Below are positions 61,254 to 64,000 of a DNA stretch of 64,000 bases, piece by piece; the stretch's first letter is position 1; each line of letters opens with the position of its first letter. The position numbers and the translations under genes are program-made. The notes beneath the pieces were generated by a model. The model saw only the letters and a list, made by a program, of their open reading frames with translations, made no database searches and had not been told where the DNA came from. Origin of the DNA: JAFANK01 sp036741695 (lineage in GTDB: Bacteria > Vulcanimicrobiota > Vulcanimicrobiia > Eremiobacterales > Eremiobacteraceae); NCBI GenBank assembly GCA_036741695.1, contig DAINRU010000006.1, positions 42,180 to 106,179 on the forward strand, written 5' to 3'.

Positions 61254-63098
61254 CTACGCGCCGGCGGCGGTGAGGATCAGGTCGGTGCCGAGCCCGATGG
61301 CGAATCCCACCAAGACGCCCAGCGTGGCGAGCTCCTTGAATCCGATCTTCGCGCCGACGGTAGTCATCTCGCCGATGACGTAGATGATCGCCCCGGCGGC
61401 CAGCGTCAAGAAGAGCACGGAGAGCAGCGGCGAGACGAAGTGATAGCCGATCACCGTGCCAAAGAACGTCGGGCCGCCGCCGATGAGGCCCAAACGGATA
61501 ATCGTTCTCGCGCTCGCACCACCGGATCCCGCGAGTGGCGCGGCGATCCCGAAACCTTCTGTCATGTTGTGCAGTCCGAAGCCGATGATGAGCAGCAGCG
61601 CCAGCTGAATCGCACCGGTCGCAGCTGACTGGCCGATGGCGAGACCCTCGCTGAAGTTGTGCAAGCCGATGCCCGAGGCGATCATGGTCGCCAGCGCGGA
61701 GGGATTGAGGCCACCGAGCGGCGTCTTGGCCATGAAGCGCCTGGAGAAGAACACGAGGCTCAGCAGGCCGATGCCGAGACCGCCGAGATAAATGCCGAGC
61801 AAGCCCCAAAACGCGAGTGGTGGTGCTCCCAGCTGCATTTTTTGCAGCGCAGCTTCGATCGGTTCACTGGCTTGGCGCAGGATGTCGAACAACAAGAAGA
61901 ATAGCACGCCGACCGCGACGGCGTTGAGCAGCGCGATGCCCCGCTTGGAGACGCGCCGCAGCGCCGCGAACGGCAGGCCGAAGAATATCGTCAGGCCGGC
62001 GATGGCGCCAAGGATGTAGACCGTCGCCGGCCGCATGGGTGCCCCGCCCTGCCCGGAGCCACTCCCCGACATGGTCATCGCATTGGCTGACGCTGCGAGT
62101 GCGGTTTTGTTGGGTGCGCTTTCGTACTGTATCGCCGTCATCAAACCGCCTGGTCCGACCGGGCCGTTCATGAGGTGGTCGAGCACGTGGCAGTGCACCA
62201 TCCAGGTCCCCGGTTTGGCGTTAGCTACAAAGGCGATGTCGCGCGTCTCGCCGGGGCCGAGGCTGAGCGTGACCATCGACTGACGGTTGGAGACGGCAAC
62301 CGGCTGGCCGTCGACTGCGATCACCTGGAAACGGTGTCCGTGAATGTGCATGGTATGGAATTCAGTACCGCTGATGTCGATCTCGCGGATGCGAACGCGA
62401 TCACCCTTTTTCACCATGTACGGCTTAGTGAGGGGATAGCTCTTGCCGTTGATGCTGAAATAGTTCTCTGCATCAGACATGATGCGCCACGAGGAGATGA
62501 GCATCAGGTAGTCGCGGTCGTAGTGCGCCTGCGGCTTGGCGTCGTCGACGACGACCGCGCCGTACAGTCCACGGTCGAGCTGATTAAGGTCGTCGTAATG
62601 CGTGTGGTAGATGTACGTGCCTGGATCGCTCGCCGTGAATTCGTAGACGAATGATTGCTCAGGTTGTACAGGGCTTTGGCTCATGCCGGGCACGCCATCC
62701 ATGTCCGGATCGACCGTGAGTCCGTGCCAATGGATGGTCGTGGGCGCGGGCAGGTCGTTGACGAGCACGACGCGCACGCGGTCGCCCTGGCGTACGTGGA
62801 TGGTCGGACCGGGCACGGTGCCGTTGTACGTCCACGCTTGGGTGACGATGCCGGGCGCCATCTCCCACGGCTTCACTTCGGCGAAGATGTAGAAGGTCTT
62901 GACCGCACCAGTCTGCAGCGCCGGAAGGTTCGGGAGCGCCGCGAACGCTCGAACGGCATCGGCTTCCGCCTGCGGCTTGAATTGCTCGTAGGCCGCCGAT
63001 GGCCCAGGCGTCGTGTCGGCGCGCGCCGTTGCGGCAACGCCACACGCGATGAGAGCGCCGGCGACTGACGCCAGAACAAGGCGCAGGCTATGCTTCAT
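61254..63098 (-). CDS. Multicopper oxidase fused to a ZIP-family metal transporter
   Basis: A 614-residue fusion. After a Sec signal (residues 1-27), two cupredoxin domains carry copper-ligand motifs HWHG at 123-126, HTH at 165-167, HTMHIHGH at 248-255 and HCHVLDH at 302-308. A linker (about 325-352) leads to eight-helix ZIP-like sequence to the C terminus, with transport motifs HNFSEG at 480-485 and HNMTEG at 510-515 of GufA type. An oxidase would sit in the periplasm joined to a permease in the inner membrane. Metal oxidation coupled to uptake (Fe, Mn or Cu) is inference. The usual axial Met of the type 1 copper is not seen: HCHVLDHLMNGP has no GM. Its ATG overlaps the regulator stop. Confidence 0.9.
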   Translation of the reverse strand: MKHSLRLVLASVAGALIACGVAATARADTTPGPSAAYEQFKPQAEADAVRAFAALPNLPALQTGAVKTFYIFAEVKPWEMAPGIVTQAWTYNGTVPGPTIHVRQGDRVRVVLVNDLPAPTTIHWHGLTVDPDMDGVPGMSQSPVQPEQSFVYEFTASDPGTYIYHTHYDDLNQLDRGLYGAVVVDDAKPQAHYDRDYLMLISSWRIMSDAENYFSINGKSYPLTKPYMVKKGDRVRIREIDISGTEFHTMHIHGHRFQVIAVDGQPVAVSNRQSMVTLSLGPGETRDIAFVANAKPGTWMVHCHVLDHLMNGPVGPGGLMTAIQYESAPNKTALAASANAMTMSGSGSGQGGAPMRPATVYILGAIAGLTIFFGLPFAALRRVSKRGIALLNAVAVGVLFFLLFDILRQASEPIEAALQKMQLGAPPLAFWGLLGIYLGGLGIGLLSLVFFSRRFMAKTPLGGLNPSALATMIASGIGLHNFSEGLAIGQSAATGAIQLALLLIIGFGLHNMTEGFGIAAPLAGSGGASARTIIRLGLIGGGPTFFGTVIGYHFVSPLLSVLFLTLAAGAIIYVIGEMTTVGAKIGFKELATLGVLVGFAIGLGTDLILTAAGA

Positions 63099-63841
63099 TT
63101 GAGGTGCCGTGTTTTTGCTTTTCGCGCCGCGGCTTCGGGCCGACGCACAAGGATGTCGCCTGCGAGCTGCGCGCTGATCGTGTGCTCCCGGCCGTCGATG
63201 TCGATCGTGAGCAGTCCGGCCGCCGGCTCGCGTCGCTTGACCGTCAGCTGGGCGCCCGGGCGCAACTCTATCTCACCCAGGAACTTCAGTAGCTCCGGTA
63301 TGTCGTGTTTGACCTCGAGCACGTTCGCAGGCACGTCAAGCGGCAGATCCATAAGATCGATCGCATCGTCGTGCCGCCAGAGGGAACCGTCGGCGTGGGG
63401 AATGGGATGCCCGTGCGGACAGGTCTGTGGATTGTCGAGGAAGGCGGCGAGCTTTGCTTCGACGGCCGGCGAGATCGCATGCTCGAGGCGACAGGCCTCG
63501 ATCCCGGCGATCTCCCATGACAGCCCGAGGTGATCGACGAGCAGCCGCTCGGCCAGGCGCTGACGCCGCAGCGTCACGGCACCGATGCGCGCTCCCTCGG
63601 GGGTCGGCACGACTCCGTGGCGCCCTTCATGGATCACATAACCGTCGGCGTCAAGCTTCTTCAACATGGATGAGACCGACGCGGGCGAGATGGCCAGCTC
63701 CTGCGCGATCGCCGAGGTTGAGACGGGCTCTTCGCCATCGTAGAGGCGCACGACCGACTTCAGGTACATCTCGACGTTGGGGCTGACTTCCGGCTCGTGC
63801 GAGATGGGCGACGGTGGGAACTTGAGCGCTGAATTGTTCAT
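63095..63841 (-). CDS. DtxR/MntR-family metal-dependent repressor
   Basis: A 248-residue regulator. The N-terminal winged helix has VEMYLKSVVRLYDGEEPVSTSAIAQEL and SPASVSSMLKKLDADGYVIHE, then metal-binding-type residues in DHLGLSWEIAGIEACRLEHAIS and CPHGHPIPH, and a C-terminal FeoA-like SH3 domain (LRPGAQLTVKRREPA). Such proteins repress metal-uptake genes when Fe2+ or Mn2+ is bound. The stop overlaps the start of the oxidase-ZIP gene (ATGA), so the regulator and the transporter form one operon. ATG at 63841 is chosen because a longer frame would include the operator at 63868. Confidence 0.92.
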   Translation of the reverse strand: MNNSALKFPPSPISHEPEVSPNVEMYLKSVVRLYDGEEPVSTSAIAQELAISPASVSSMLKKLDADGYVIHEGRHGVVPTPEGARIGAVTLRRQRLAERLLVDHLGLSWEIAGIEACRLEHAISPAVEAKLAAFLDNPQTCPHGHPIPHADGSLWRHDDAIDLMDLPLDVPANVLEVKHDIPELLKFLGEIELRPGAQLTVKRREPAAGLLTIDIDGREHTISAQLAGDILVRRPEAAARKAKTRHLK

Positions 63842-63867
63842 GGATACTGGCCTCGGTACCGGTTGAG

Positions 63868-63881
63868 TTAGGCAAGCCTTA
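63868..63881. promoter_or_regulatory. Probable DtxR/MntR-type operator
   Basis: TTAGGC-AA-GCCTTA: an inverted repeat of AGGC/GCCT flanked by T and A, resembling the TTAGG...CCTAA core of DtxR-family boxes. It lies 27 bases upstream of the repressor start, suiting autoregulation. Confidence 0.6.
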
Positions 63882-64000
63882 TTCGCTATGTAGGCGCACA
63901 TGTTCTTCAGCCTGAGGCAAGCATCGAGGCTTATGTAGCAGGGCCGCCCCAAGCCTGTCGTCATGACCGGAGTCACTTTGCGGGACAAAAGCCGCCGAGT

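Overview
The window is 64 kb of GC-rich bacterial chromosome with a 100-base run of N at 16134-16233, so it comes from a scaffolded draft or metagenome assembly. The cell is a diderm: there are two TonB-dependent receptors, two further outer-membrane beta-barrel proteins and many Sec-type signal peptides followed by Pro/Ser/Thr-rich linkers. It also carries traits commoner in Terrabacteria: a HrcA/CIRCE heat-shock switch, a DivIC-like gene followed by a small possibly S1-like gene, and an M-box Mg2+ riboswitch. My best guess is an uncultivated diderm Terrabacterium such as Candidatus Eremiobacterota (WPS-2). That is inference from gene content, not a placement.

Layout. 1-9.3 kb: the end of a histone-deacetylase-like gene; a minus-strand GntR-receiver regulator/etfB/etfA/TPR cluster; threonine synthase and threonine dehydratase-like genes; a DUF4383-like membrane protein; an ATP-grasp/lipoprotein pair. 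9.3-16.8 kb: an acyltransferase, a large Gly/Tyr-rich secreted protein, tRNA-Leu(UAA), a TonB receptor and a BNR-type lipoprotein interrupted by the gap. 16.8-27.2 kb: a potassium region with porin, a 27-residue peptide and kdpFABC. Its regulatory genes are rearranged: a kinase-less protein with two tandem KdpD sensor modules, a separate divergent histidine kinase, and a NarL-type rather than OmpR-type response regulator. 27.2-30.7 kb: an M-box riboswitch with its own promoter and terminator, ahead of a 49-codon ORF, an outer-membrane barrel protein and a His-rich NicO-type metal transporter. 30.7-38.8 kb: a Rieske oxygenase, a 1025-residue BNR/sortilin-like protein, two paralogous 26- and 22-residue membrane peptides, and a TonB receptor.

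39.0-46.4 kb is one long minus-strand run: CIRCE-hrcA-dnaJ-prmA-rsmE-glycosyltransferase-accD-accA-divIC-S1-like. 46.5-56.3 kb: an SDR, an unknown secreted protein, a DinG-type helicase, threonine catabolism (tdh-kbl), a GH125 mannosidase and an MFS exporter. 56.3-64 kb: an M48 protease, an SDR, acetyl-CoA synthetase, and a DtxR-type regulator overlapping a gene for a multicopper oxidase fused to a ZIP metal transporter.

A palindrome, ACGGACCT-NN-AGGTCCGT, recurs in intergenic or leader DNA at about 2.36, 30.80, 50.42 (degenerate), 50.69 and 54.66 kb. Only one stretch over 300 bases lacks a gene (30319-30828); it holds the M-box, its promoter and terminator, and the Rieske leader. I saw no CRISPR array, insertion sequence, rRNA or replication origin. 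All functions are read from sequence motifs; none was checked by a database search.
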